Source: DLKC01 sp002478885
GTDB lineage: Bacteria; Bacteroidota; Bacteroidia; Chitinophagales; Chitinophagaceae
Direction: 5' to 3'
Assembly: GCA_046329585.1 (NCBI GenBank)
Contig: JAXLUI010000001.1
Span: 1,550,001-1,614,000, forward strand
DNA length: 64,000 nt
Shown here: one piece after another, positions 53,063 to 61,655 of the stretch
Position numbering within the stretch: position 1 is the first letter of the stretch
Layout: every line of letters begins with the position of its first letter
The notes under the pieces: generated by a model
Seen by the model: only the letters and a program-made list of their open reading frames with translations
Database searches by the model: none
What the model was told of the DNA's origin: nothing
Position numbers and translations under genes: made by a program

Positions 53063-53092
53063 AAAAGACCCCGGTTTTCCGGGGTCTTTTTA
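53063..53092 (+). terminator. Strong intrinsic terminator
   Basis: AAAAGACCCCGG and CCGGGGTCTTTT form a perfect 12-bp stem around TTTT, followed by TATTT. It ends the transcript of the small open frame at 52809. Confidence 0.9.
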
Positions 53093-53144
53093 TTTCCCGC
53101 ATACTCATTGTTTTCCAAAACACGGGGCATATTTTGTTGTGTTT

Positions 53145-53204
53145 GTTTTTGGTTGCCAGCCTTCCTAACCCTAATCAGCTGCTGTTGTGTCACTCACTTG
53201 TACA
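53145..53204 (-). repeat. DIR, type B, copy 20 (left arm of a head-to-head pair)
   Basis: Plus strand GTTTTTGGTTGCCAGCC (tail), CAGCTGCTGTTGTGTC and ACTCACTTGTAC (core 53184-53197). Its partner, copy 21, starts 40 bp on. Confidence 0.87.
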
Positions 53205-53243
53205 GCATAACAGCTATGGGCTGTGCTGCTCAAAGCTTTCAAC

Positions 53244-53301
53244 GTACAAGTGTGCGACGCAAGGAACGTTGATGGCAGCGATGGAGCCGGGCTAAAAAAA
53301 A
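53244..53301 (+). repeat. DIR, type A, copy 21 (right arm)
   Basis: GTACAAGTGTGCGACGCAAG, GTTGATGGC and the tail GAGCCGGGCTAAAAAAAA. The closest-spaced head-to-head pair in the window. Confidence 0.87.
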
Positions 53302-53582
53302 GATGTTGATGTCTAAATTGATTTGTTTTAAGTGAGCGGTGGTTATTTGTTTTTATTAAGTATTGTTTCTAATTTCACCCGGCTATACCAATAAGTCGAT
53401 ATCCCCCGGAAACCAACCAACAAATTTCCTTTGTCGTCATGAAAAACAAACACCATTTAATCCGTCTGTTTTATCTGCATCACTTTCGATAATGCTCCCA
53501 TGGCTATTGAAATCTTTGTGCTGATAGTTATTAGCGGATGAATCAAATCGACTGAAACTTTCAAACCTTCAAGAATTATTGT

Positions 53583-56500
53583 ATGAAAAAATACCAACAT
53601 ATCCTCCCTCTCCTATTTATGATCACGGGTTTGCCAGCTCTTGCCCAAAATGTTTTCCCGCCAAGCGGAAGAGCGGGCATTAATACGGTTAACCCGGCGA
53701 GTGCATTGCAGGTTATTGGCGGAGCAAGAATTGGCAACACTACCAATTTTGTTTACATAGACAGTGCAACAGGAAACCTTGCCTTTGCCGGCAGTTCGGG
53801 CTACCGGGTAGGTGGAAATAATTATGTATTTCAATATAATGGCAACCCCAACTACGGACTTTTTTTTAACCAAACCAACGTTCGGTATGAGTTTAGAAAT
53901 AGTGCCGCATCTCCAACATTTTACATAGGCGCAGATAATGGCAATGGTTATTTTGCCGGAAGTCTTGGCCTCGGCGTTACCAACCCGGCGGCAACACTCG
54001 ACATTGCAGGTAATATTAAGATTGCCGATGGGACGCAGGGCGTAGGAAAGGTGCTTGTATCAGATGTGAATGGAGTAGCCAGCTGGCAAACAGGTGCAGG
54101 CGGCATTTCGGGAAGCGGGCTTGCAGGCAACCTTACGTATTGGACTTCTCCGGGCAGTATTGGTTCCAATAACAATCTCTACTGGGACAATGTGAATTCA
54201 AGGCTTGGCTTAAATACTACGGCACCTACCCACTCACTAACCTTGGGCAGTGCCAGCAGTGGGCTTGTTTTATACAACACGCCGGATCAAACAACTAATT
54301 ACGAAAGAGCAAGATTATCTTACGTGTCTAATATACTGGAGCTGGGTACGGAATGGGGAGGCACTGGAACAACGAGATCATTAAGAATGGGGATTACCAC
54401 TTCTGCCGGCTCAACAATTGCCAACGGGAGAAACATTTTCATTCAAGGCGCGGTTCCATTTATCTCATTAAACTCCGGTTCAACGGGAATAACAGGCATC
54501 ATGAACGCTGTAACAGGAACGTACCGGGCTTCCGCCCTTGGGCAACTCTCATTTGGCATTTTCCCCACAATAAATCAAACGGGAACAGCAGGCTATTCAA
54601 CGCTTTATATAGCACCATACGAACAAAGTGTTGGGTCAGGAAACAAAGTTCTGATCGATGCGGGTACCAACAGCGCCGCAAACGGTGGCGGTACACACAG
54701 CAGTAAATTTTCTGTTGACAACAAAGGAAATACTTTCATCGCCGGCAACCTTGGCATTAACAATGCAAACCCGGTAGCGAAACTTGACATCGGGGGAAAT
54801 ATAAAAATCACAGATGGCACTCAAGGTGCCGGAAAGGTGTTGACCTCTGATGCCAATGGCCTTGCATCGTGGCAAATACCAGCAACTGGAATTTCAGGTT
54901 CAGGCACAGCAGGTAATATCACATTATGGAGCGCTGAAAACAGCATTACAGGAAATAACAACCTTTCATGGGACAATATCAATAACAGGCTGGGAATTGG
55001 CAGTAATACACCGTCTGCAACGCTTGATGTAACCGGCAACATTCGTATTACCGACGGCACACAGGCCAATGGCAAAGTGCTCACCTCTGACCAGGACGGT
55101 TTTGCCAGCTGGCAAACTATTCCTGCATCACTTAGCGGTTCAGGGTCGGCAGGAAATATTAGTATTTGGGCTGGTGCTAATTCGCTTGGATATAGCAACA
55201 ATTTTTTTTGGGACAACGCAAATAGCAGGCTGGGTATTGGAACTATTAACCCGGCGACAAGCCTGGATGTTACGGGTAAAATAAGGCTTGCTGATGGAAC
55301 ACAGGGTACAGGCAAAATATTGGTTTCCGATGCAACCGGGATTGGAACCTGGCAAACACTACCCGGAGGAGTGGGCGGCACCGGAGTCGCAGGCAATCTT
55401 GCGATCTGGTCCAGTACCAATGCAATAGGCTCAAACTCCAGTTTAACCTGGGATAATACGAACAGGCGGCTTGGAATTGGCCTTGCAACGCCTGCGGCAA
55501 GATTGGATGTAGCAGGTAACGTAAAAATCGCTGACGGAACGCAGGGAGCAGGCAAAGTACTTACCTCGGACGTCAATGGTCTTGCCTCATGGCAAACACC
55601 CGCAAGCGGAATTACGGGCTCGGGGGCGGCTGGATATATTACATTATGGTCAAGTGCAAATTCCCTGGGAGGCAATACAAATCTTTTTTGGGATAATATC
55701 AATAACAGGTTAGGAGTTGGCAACAATTCGCCGGTGGCATCACTTGACCTTACGGGTAATATTAAAATCGCAGATGGATCACAAGGTAATGGACGAGTAC
55801 TAACCTCCGACGCCAGTGGCATGGCGAGTTGGCAAGATGTACCCAAAGGTATTACAGGTACAGGTGCAACAGGCTATATCAGTTTCTGGAGCGGAGCAAA
55901 CTCGTTGAGTGCGAATACAAATCTTTTCTGGGACAACGTAAACAACCGTTTAGGTATTGGCATTAGTAGCCCGGATGCAGTAGTTGACATAGAGGGGAAT
56001 ATTAAAATTGCTGACGGCACCCAGGGTGCCGGTAAAGCATTGATCTCTGATGCCAATGGTGTAGCCAGTTGGCAGACTGTCGGCGCAAGTTCGTGGTCGG
56101 GTAGTGGCAATAATATATACAGTAACAACTCTGGCAATGTTGGAATAGGTACAACCAACCCTCTTGCGAAATTGCATGTAAAGGGAAATATAGTATTAAG
56201 TGATACTACCGACAATTCGAGCGGCAACGTGATGATCGGCACGCCAAACAACGTTGTTAACGCGAAGTTGTACGTAAAGAGTACTCAGGCTTATGGGGCT
56301 ATTATTGAAGCCCCCACCGTTTCTCAATATGGACTCTTGGTAAATGGCTCTGCTGCGAAGCCGGGAACTTCAACCTGGCTTGTCACCTCTGATGAAAGGC
56401 TAAAGAGCAGTGTAAAACCATACACCGACGGGCTTTCGCAAGTGTTGAAAATTAACCCGGTAAAATTTCATTATAATAATGAATCGGGTTACGACACCCG

Positions 56501-57098
56501 GCCCGAATATATTGGTGTTATTGCGCAGCAGATCGAAAAAATAGCGCCTTATATGGTAGGCAGATTTAAAAGAGATGCCGATAAAAAGGAGTTTCTGAAT
56601 GTTGATAACGGAGCCATCACGTATATGTTGATCAACGCGGTTAAAGAGCTGAAGGCCGATGTAGATACCAAAGAGACGACGATAAAAACCCAACAGGTGG
56701 AAATTGAATTGCTGCAAAAACAGATGGCTGCAGTAATGCAAAAACTAAACGAAGTGCAGGCTGTTCAGCAACAATGCTGCAGTATTGTGTCTTCAGAAAT
56801 CACGGCTACCGCCAGTCAATCTGTAGTATTGTCGGCTGGCGCAGGTCTTGAACAAAACCTTCCTAACCCTTTTAAAAATAAAACGGTCATAAAATACCAT
56901 TTACCCGCTAGTTCGACCAATGCCCAACTGATCATAGGCAGCAATAGCGGAAAAACGATAAGTATTATAAAACTTATTGGTAAAGCAGATGGACAGGTTA
57001 CCCTCGATGCCGGGACACTCTCGCCGGGGACTTATTACTATTCGCTGGTTGTTAATGGTAATAAAGTTGATACAAAAAAGATGGAGATATTGAGATAA
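53583..57098 (+). CDS. Fibre-like repeat protein with S74 chaperone domain and T9SS type A signal
   Basis: A 1171-residue exported protein. Signal: MKKYQHILPLLFMITGLPAL with cleavage at ALAQ-N. The body is a tandem array of about 80-residue units containing WDNxNxRLGIG and DGTQGxGKVLxSD followed by GxASWQ; the DGTQ box occurs seven times and the WDN box six times, with a DNA period near 243 bp. This pattern is that of trimeric tail fibres. Near residues 935-1040 lies a peptidase S74-type intramolecular chaperone (TSDERLKSSVKPYTDGL, NPVKFHYNN, EYIGVIAQQIEKIAP), then a coiled coil (1040-1085). The last ~80 residues (LPNPFKNKTVIKYHLP, GTYYYSLVVNGNKVDTKKM) are a T9SS type A sorting domain. No phage genes adjoin it. 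Confidence 0.9.
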   Translation: MKKYQHILPLLFMITGLPALAQNVFPPSGRAGINTVNPASALQVIGGARIGNTTNFVYIDSATGNLAFAGSSGYRVGGNNYVFQYNGNPNYGLFFNQTNVRYEFRNSAASPTFYIGADNGNGYFAGSLGLGVTNPAATLDIAGNIKIADGTQGVGKVLVSDVNGVASWQTGAGGISGSGLAGNLTYWTSPGSIGSNNNLYWDNVNSRLGLNTTAPTHSLTLGSASSGLVLYNTPDQTTNYERARLSYVSNILELGTEWGGTGTTRSLRMGITTSAGSTIANGRNIFIQGAVPFISLNSGSTGITGIMNAVTGTYRASALGQLSFGIFPTINQTGTAGYSTLYIAPYEQSVGSGNKVLIDAGTNSAANGGGTHSSKFSVDNKGNTFIAGNLGINNANPVAKLDIGGNIKITDGTQGAGKVLTSDANGLASWQIPATGISGSGTAGNITLWSAENSITGNNNLSWDNINNRLGIGSNTPSATLDVTGNIRITDGTQANGKVLTSDQDGFASWQTIPASLSGSGSAGNISIWAGANSLGYSNNFFWDNANSRLGIGTINPATSLDVTGKIRLADGTQGTGKILVSDATGIGTWQTLPGGVGGTGVAGNLAIWSSTNAIGSNSSLTWDNTNRRLGIGLATPAARLDVAGNVKIADGTQGAGKVLTSDVNGLASWQTPASGITGSGAAGYITLWSSANSLGGNTNLFWDNINNRLGVGNNSPVASLDLTGNIKIADGSQGNGRVLTSDASGMASWQDVPKGITGTGATGYISFWSGANSLSANTNLFWDNVNNRLGIGISSPDAVVDIEGNIKIADGTQGAGKALISDANGVASWQTVGASSWSGSGNNIYSNNSGNVGIGTTNPLAKLHVKGNIVLSDTTDNSSGNVMIGTPNNVVNAKLYVKSTQAYGAIIEAPTVSQYGLLVNGSAAKPGTSTWLVTSDERLKSSVKPYTDGLSQVLKINPVKFHYNNESGYDTRPEYIGVIAQQIEKIAPYMVGRFKRDADKKEFLNVDNGAITYMLINAVKELKADVDTKETTIKTQQVEIELLQKQMAAVMQKLNEVQAVQQQCCSIVSSEITATASQSVVLSAGAGLEQNLPNPFKNKTVIKYHLPASSTNAQLIIGSNSGKTISIIKLIGKADGQVTLDAGTLSPGTYYYSLVVNGNKVDTKKMEILR

Positions 57099-57122
57099 GG
57101 TGTGCTGAGTAGTTTACCGAAC

Positions 57123-57179
57123 GCACAAGTGAGTGACACAACGGAAGCCGAAGTTTGTTGTTTGCCGGCTACCAAAAAC
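57123..57179 (+). repeat. DIR, type B, copy 22
   Basis: GCACAAGTGAGTGACACAAC, GGAAGCC and the tail TGCCGGCTACCAAAAAC. It lies between the fibre gene stop and the nusG side. Confidence 0.88.
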
Positions 57180-57182
57180 TAA

Positions 57183-57208
57183 AAACACCCGCTTTACGGC
57201 GGGTGTTT
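57183..57208. terminator. Bidirectional terminator between the fibre gene and nusG
   Basis: AAACACCCGC and GCGGGTGTTT form a perfect 10-bp stem around TTTACG, with A/T runs on both sides. Confidence 0.88.
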
Positions 57209-57233
57209 AATTTAACTATGATATTAGAAAGTC

Positions 57234-57821
57234 TTATCCAATTTTTTCAACCTGCATGTAATTCAACTCAACAGGTGTTGAACGGCCAAATATTTTTACA
57301 GTAACCTTTAGTTTTTTCTTTTCGTCATTAACCTCTTCAATAACACCGTTGAAATCGTTGAAAGGTCCTTCGATAATTTTGATGGTTTCGCCAACGATAA
57401 ATGGCTCGCTCATTGTTACGCCCTGGTCGTTCATTTCATCAACTTTACCAAGCATCTTATTCACTTCAGATTTGCGGAGGGAGATAATGTTACCCTTTGA
57501 TCCTTTTCCATCGGTGAGGAAATGCATAATATCAGTAATGTTGCTGATATGATGTATAATGTCATCAGTGAGTTTGCCATCGGCCACTTCAAGCATTACA
57601 TACCCTGGAAAATAGTTCTTTTCGCGCATTACTTTTTTACCATTCTGCACTTTATAAACTTTTTCCATTGGAAGAAACACCTGCTTAATCACCTCAGTCC
57701 ATCCGCTGCGTGCAATATCTTTATCGAGATATTCTTTTACCTTTCTTTCCTTGCCGCTAACCACACGCAGCACATACCATTTCGTATCAACAACCTGTTG
57801 AGGGGCAGTAGTGGATTCCAT
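57234..57821 (-). CDS. nusG: Transcription termination/antitermination factor NusG
   Basis: A 195-residue factor that binds RNA polymerase and couples it to Rho or the ribosome. TKWYVLRVVSGKERKVKEYL opens the NGN domain, NYFPGYVMLEV lies in its middle, and the KOW domain starts VGETIKIIEGPFNDFNGVIE. The frame is open upstream across secE to 57953, but the ATG at 57819-57821 starts only 2 bp after the secE stop and gives the known length, so it is used. It is the last gene of the tRNA-tuf-secE-nusG block on the minus strand. Confidence 0.96.
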   Translation of the reverse strand: MESTTAPQQVVDTKWYVLRVVSGKERKVKEYLDKDIARSGWTEVIKQVFLPMEKVYKVQNGKKVMREKNYFPGYVMLEVADGKLTDDIIHHISNITDIMHFLTDGKGSKGNIISLRKSEVNKMLGKVDEMNDQGVTMSEPFIVGETIKIIEGPFNDFNGVIEEVNDEKKKLKVTVKIFGRSTPVELNYMQVEKIG

Positions 57822-57823
57822 AA

Positions 57824-58021
57824 TTAACTCTTGAATAGTGAATAAATCAGTTGCAGCAATTGGTTGCTGCCAAAATCCATCAGCCAAACCATCAGCATGA
57901 TCAGCAATGAAGCAACCAGTACAATTGCTGTTGATTGTTGCAATTGCGCCCAAGAAGGCCAGGTTACTTTATCAAGCAACTCATGGTAACTTTCTCTGAT
58001 GTACGTTGTTACTTTGTTCAT
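57824..58021 (-). CDS. secE: Preprotein translocase subunit SecE
   Basis: A 65-residue single-span SecE: a cytosolic amphipathic helix MNKVTTYIRESYHELLDKVT, then WPSW, then the transmembrane helix AIVLVASLLIMLMVWLMDFG. It belongs to the SecYEG channel in the inner membrane. The gene lies between tRNA-Trp and nusG, as in most bacteria. Confidence 0.95.
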   Translation of the reverse strand: MNKVTTYIRESYHELLDKVTWPSWAQLQQSTAIVLVASLLIMLMVWLMDFGSNQLLQLIYSLFKS

Positions 58022-58087
58022 GTAACTAATTTGAAATTTGAAAACAAAAATTTGAAAACAATACTCACATTATTTTCAAATCAACCG

Positions 58088-58158
58088 CACGGGTACTAGG
58101 ATTCGAACCCAGACTGAAGGTTTTGGAGACCTCTGTACTACCGTTATACTATACCCGT
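58088..58158 (-). tRNA. tRNA-Trp (anticodon CCA)
   Basis: Seventy-one bases. The acceptor stem is ACGGGTA/TACCCGT; the anticodon loop reads TCTCCAA, decoding UGG; the T-arm has GGTTCGAATC. CCA is not encoded. It lies between tuf and secE, the standard place. Confidence 0.95.
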
Positions 58159-58278
58159 AAATACCAATTCTAAAAAGAACTTCTTATTAGAAACAAAGTA
58201 CTCAGGCTTTCGCCCAAGTACTTTGCAAATTTATGAAAACTGTTTCCGAAAGCTCTAAAATGAAGTTTCGGAAAAAAC

Positions 58279-59466
58279 CTATTTAAGGATTTCAGTAACC
58301 TGTCCGGCACCTACTGTACGACCACCTTCACGAATCGCAAACTTCAAACCTTTTTCCATAGCAATTGGCTGGATGAGTTTTACAGTCAGTGAAATGTTAT
58401 CACCAGGCATTACCATTTCGGTCCCTTCCGGTAAAACAACCTCACCAGTTACATCCGTAGTACGGAAGTAGAACTGAGGGCGGTATTTGTTAAAGAACGG
58501 CGTGTGACGTCCACCTTCTTCTTTGCTCAGTACATAAACTTCGCATTTGAATTCAGTGTGAGGAGTGATGCTCTTTGGCTGAACGATTACCATACCGCGA
58601 CGGATATCTTTTTTCTCAATACCGCGAAGCAATAAACCTGCGTTGTCACCAGCTTCACCACGATCCAACAGTTTCTTGAACATCTCCACACCGGTAACAG
58701 TAGAGTTTAGAGGCGCATCCATTAAACCTACTATTTCAACAGCCTCACCAACTTTGATAACGCCACGCTCAATACGACCTGTAGCAACAGTACCACGGCC
58801 AGTGATAGAGAATACGTCTTCAACGCTCATAAGGAAAGGAAGATCAACCGGGCGCGGAGGAAGAGGAATATAGGAATCCACAGCTTCCATCAGTTTTTCA
58901 ACTGCTTCAACCCATTTAGCTTCGCCAGCCAATGCGCCTGTAGCAGAACCCTGGATGATCGGTGTGTTATCACCATCAAAACCATAAAAGCTTAATAATT
59001 CGCGGATTTCCATTTCAACGAGTTCCAGCAGTTCAGGATCGTCTACTAGGTCAACCTTATTCATAAATACCACCATACGTGGTACACCTACCTGGCGGGC
59101 AAGCAGGATGTGCTCCTTTGTTTGAGGCATAGGACCATCTGTAGCAGCAACTACAAGAATAGCACCGTCCATCTGGGCAGCACCTGTGATCATGTTTTTC
59201 ACGTAGTCAGCGTGACCAGGACAGTCAACGTGAGCATAGTGACGATTTGCAGTTTGATACTCTACGTGAGCAGTGTTGATGGTGATACCACGCTCTTTTT
59301 CTTCAGGAGCAGCATCAATTTCATCATACTTTTTAGCCTGCGCCATACCCTTCGTTGCAAGAATGGTAGTAATAGCGGCGGTCAAAGTGGTCTTACCGTG
59401 GTCAATATGGCCAATGGTACCAACGTTAACGTGAGGTTTGTCCCTCTTAAAGGTCTCTTTAGACAT
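58279..59466 (-). CDS. tuf: Elongation factor Tu
   Basis: A 395-residue GTPase that brings aminoacyl-tRNA to the ribosome. GTIGHIDHGKTTLTAAI holds the P-loop, DCPGHADYVKNM the G3 site and MNKVDLVD the G4 site. RGITINTAHVEYQ is switch I, and GGRHTPFFNKYRPQFYFRTT marks domain III. Full length. It is preceded by four tRNA genes and followed by tRNA-Trp, secE and nusG, the classic tufB arrangement. Confidence 0.98.
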   Translation of the reverse strand: MSKETFKRDKPHVNVGTIGHIDHGKTTLTAAITTILATKGMAQAKKYDEIDAAPEEKERGITINTAHVEYQTANRHYAHVDCPGHADYVKNMITGAAQMDGAILVVAATDGPMPQTKEHILLARQVGVPRMVVFMNKVDLVDDPELLELVEMEIRELLSFYGFDGDNTPIIQGSATGALAGEAKWVEAVEKLMEAVDSYIPLPPRPVDLPFLMSVEDVFSITGRGTVATGRIERGVIKVGEAVEIVGLMDAPLNSTVTGVEMFKKLLDRGEAGDNAGLLLRGIEKKDIRRGMVIVQPKSITPHTEFKCEVYVLSKEEGGRHTPFFNKYRPQFYFRTTDVTGEVVLPEGTEMVMPGDNISLTVKLIQPIAMEKGLKFAIREGGRTVGAGQVTEILK

Positions 59467-59529
59467 CTTTATCGTTTTTTATTAGTGTTTATTAATCGCA
59501 GTCAACAGATTTCCCATTGACCATAGTTT

Positions 59530-59590
59530 CTTTTTATTAGCCCATCGTTAGTTCCACATGGCATCGCCTGTTGCGTCGCACACTTCAACT
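59530..59590 (-). repeat. DIR, type A, copy 23, inside the tRNA-tuf operon
   Basis: Plus strand CTTTTTATTAGCCCATCG (tail side), GGCATCGCCTGTTGCG and TCGCACACTTCAACT (core 59570-59583). It lies in the gap of the operon between tRNA-Thr(GGT) and tuf, so it must be transcribed. Confidence 0.83.
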
Positions 59591-59616
59591 AATTACTAAA
59601 AATGAGCTTCTAAGTG

Positions 59617-59688
<72 letters not shown>

Positions 59689-59743
59689 AGGTATAGCTAG
59701 ATGAGAGCGATCTCTCAATTCACATTTAAAAGAACTTTTATAG

Positions 59744-59816
59744 AGCGGGAGACGAGGCTCGAACTCGCCACCTATAGCTTGGAAGGCTATCGCTCTACCA
59801 AATGAGCTACTCCCGC
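59744..59816 (-). tRNA. tRNA-Gly (anticodon TCC)
   Basis: Seventy-three bases: acceptor GCGGGAG/CTCCCGC, anticodon loop CTTCCAA, T-arm CGAGTTCGAGCCTCG. Decodes GGA and GGG. Confidence 0.95.
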
Positions 59817-59937
59817 TAATAACTGAAGATTTGAAAATGTGCTAATTTCACAATTAACATCATTAACAGGTTTGAACTACAAAGAACTCGGTTACAATCT
59901 TCAAATTCTCCAATTGGAAAATTTGAAGATTGTATAG

Positions 59938-60020
<83 letters not shown>

Positions 60021-60029
60021 AAAAATACG

Positions 60030-60102
60030 AGCCACTTGTCGGAATCGAACCAACGACCTACTGATTACAAATCAGTTGCTCTACCAGCTGAGCTAAAGTG
60101 GC
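60030..60102 (-). tRNA. tRNA-Thr (anticodon TGT)
   Basis: Seventy-three bases: acceptor GCCACTT/AAGTGGC, anticodon loop TTTGTAA, T-arm CGTTGGTTCGATTCCG. Decodes ACA and ACG. First gene of the operon. Confidence 0.95.
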
Positions 60103-60136
60103 AAAATAAAAGAACTCCCCCGTTTTTTCGGGATGG

Positions 60137-60166
60137 CAAAGGTAAGTGAAAACTTCATTCAGCAAA
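60137..60166 (-). promoter_or_regulatory. Promoter of the tRNA-tuf-secE-nusG operon
   Basis: On the minus strand TTTG (60163-60166), an 18-bp spacer and TACCTTTG (60137-60144) match the Bacteroidota consensus. It lies about 35 bp before tRNA-Thr(TGT), and no other gene intervenes. Confidence 0.6.
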
Positions 60167-60359
60167 ATTTTGAAAAGAAAATTTTAGCACTGTTTCTGAA
60201 AAGCTCTACCTGCAAGCATTTTGAACAATTTTTTAAATTTATTTGTTCCATATTATTTTAAAATACTGTCAACAGCAGGGTTGCCCGTACGCTTAAAAAA
60301 AGAATTATTTAACGGCGCAAAAATAAGTGCAATTCGATTTTTTATTTAGTTTACATGTT

Positions 60360-61457
60360 ATGTTAGGACACCGGTTTATCAAATACGATCCCAATGCTAC
60401 AGGAAAGACCCGTTTTGAACAAATGCTCGATTTGTTCTTACAACTGTTAACATATACCAACGGGGATGTGAGTGAAGCACTTCAATGGATGAACGAACTG
60501 GACAAGAAATACTTGTTGACCAACGATGAATATGGAATGGGAGATTTTATCGATGACCTCAAGTCTAATGGATATATCAAAGACGATAATCAAACAGGCC
60601 AGGTAAGTATAACAGCTAAAAGTGAGCAAAGCATCCGTAAAAAAAGCCTGGAAGAGATTTTTGGGAAACTTAAAAAAAGCAAGCAGGGTGACCATTCAAC
60701 CTTTAAACCCGGACTTGGAGACGAAATAAGTCCCGATCATCGCCCATTCCAGTTTGGCGATATGTTGGAACAGATCGATTTTACCGAAAGCATTCGAAAT
60801 GCGCAGATTAACCATGGTATTGAAAGCTTTTCGATGTATGAGGACGATCTACAGATAAGAGAAACCGATTTTAAAGCACAAACTTCGACAGTGCTGATGA
60901 TCGATATTTCTCATTCGATGATATTGTATGGCGAAGACCGTATAACGCCGGCAAAGAAAGTAGCCATGGCCCTTAGTGAGCTTATTACCACGAAATATCC
61001 AAAAGACACGCTGGATATAGTGGTTTTTGGCAATGACGCATGGCCGGTTGAAATAAAAGACCTGCCTTATTTACAGGTAGGCCCATACCATACCAATACG
61101 GTTGCCGGACTTGAACTCGCGATGGACATTTTGAGAAGAAGGAAAAACCCGAACAAGCAGATTTTTATGATTACCGATGGCAAGCCAACCTGCCTCAAGA
61201 TAGGCAACAGGTATTACAAGAACAGTTTTGGCCTCGACCGAAAAGTAACCAATCGCTGCCTCAATCTTGCTGCACAATGCAAAAAACTTAAGATACCCAT
61301 CACTACGTTTATGATTGCCAGCGACCCTTACCTGCAGCGCTTTGTGACGGAATTTACCGAAACAAATGATGGCAAGGCTTTCTTTGCCTCTCTTGATAAG
61401 CTGGGTGCATTTATATTTAAAGATTTTGAAAGCGGGAAACGAAAAACCGTGTATTGA
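60360..61457 (+). CDS. VWA-domain protein
   Basis: A 365-residue cytosolic protein. Residues 1-170 are helical with no recognised domain (MLGHRFIKYDPNATGKTRFE, then EMLDLFLQLLTYTNGDVSEA-like region). Residues about 180-365 form a von Willebrand factor A domain with MIDAS DISHSM near residue 192 and later DGKPTC. Similar VWA proteins are paired with AAA ATPases of the MoxR/CbbQ type, but no such gene is seen here. The ATG at 60360 is used; an upstream GTG at 60327 is possible. Confidence 0.83.
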   Translation: MLGHRFIKYDPNATGKTRFEQMLDLFLQLLTYTNGDVSEALQWMNELDKKYLLTNDEYGMGDFIDDLKSNGYIKDDNQTGQVSITAKSEQSIRKKSLEEIFGKLKKSKQGDHSTFKPGLGDEISPDHRPFQFGDMLEQIDFTESIRNAQINHGIESFSMYEDDLQIRETDFKAQTSTVLMIDISHSMILYGEDRITPAKKVAMALSELITTKYPKDTLDIVVFGNDAWPVEIKDLPYLQVGPYHTNTVAGLELAMDILRRRKNPNKQIFMITDGKPTCLKIGNRYYKNSFGLDRKVTNRCLNLAAQCKKLKIPITTFMIASDPYLQRFVTEFTETNDGKAFFASLDKLGAFIFKDFESGKRKTVY

Positions 61458-61476
61458 TCAGCAGTGCCGCCATATG

Positions 61477-61536
61477 CAGCACAAGTGTGCGACGCAAAAA
61501 CTGCCAAATGCTTAATCTCCAGCCAGGTCCAAAAAA
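61477..61536 (+). repeat. DIR, type A, copy 24
   Basis: CAGCACAAGTGTGCGACGC, AAAAACTGCC and the tail CAGCCAGGTCCAAAAAA. Core 61485-61497. It starts 19 bp after the VWA gene stop codon. Confidence 0.83.
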
Positions 61537-61561
61537 TTATTATAGTTTTCTGAATTTTAGC

Positions 61562-61592
61562 GTTGCTATTTTGATGAGACATCTTATTTTCG
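61562..61592 (+). promoter_or_regulatory. Probable rpsP promoter
   Basis: GTTG (61562-61565), a 19-bp spacer and TATTTTCG (61585-61592) resemble the Bacteroidota consensus with one mismatch, 63 bp before the rpsP start. Confidence 0.4.
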
Positions 61593-61655
61593 CAGTCCTG
61601 AATGTTTATTCAGGGAGTTAACCTAATTATTCAAAGCCTTAAATTTCTATTTAAG

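Larger units (their letters stand above)
52588..53582. other. 995-bp intergenic region with a small transcription unit and a DIR pair
   Basis: It contains the fabD terminator (52609-52640), a 56-codon open frame (52809-52979), a strong terminator (53063-53092), the head-to-head DIR pair (copies 20 and 21), and about 280 bp of AT-rich sequence before the fibre gene. Confidence 0.7.

Noticed and set aside
53583..57098. Prophage tail fibre
   Set aside because: The protein has a signal peptide and a T9SS C-terminal domain, and no phage structural, lysis or integrase gene is near.
57822..57953. A 44-residue N-terminal extension of NusG
   Set aside because: It would overlap secE in another frame, and NusG homologues start at the ATG at 57821.
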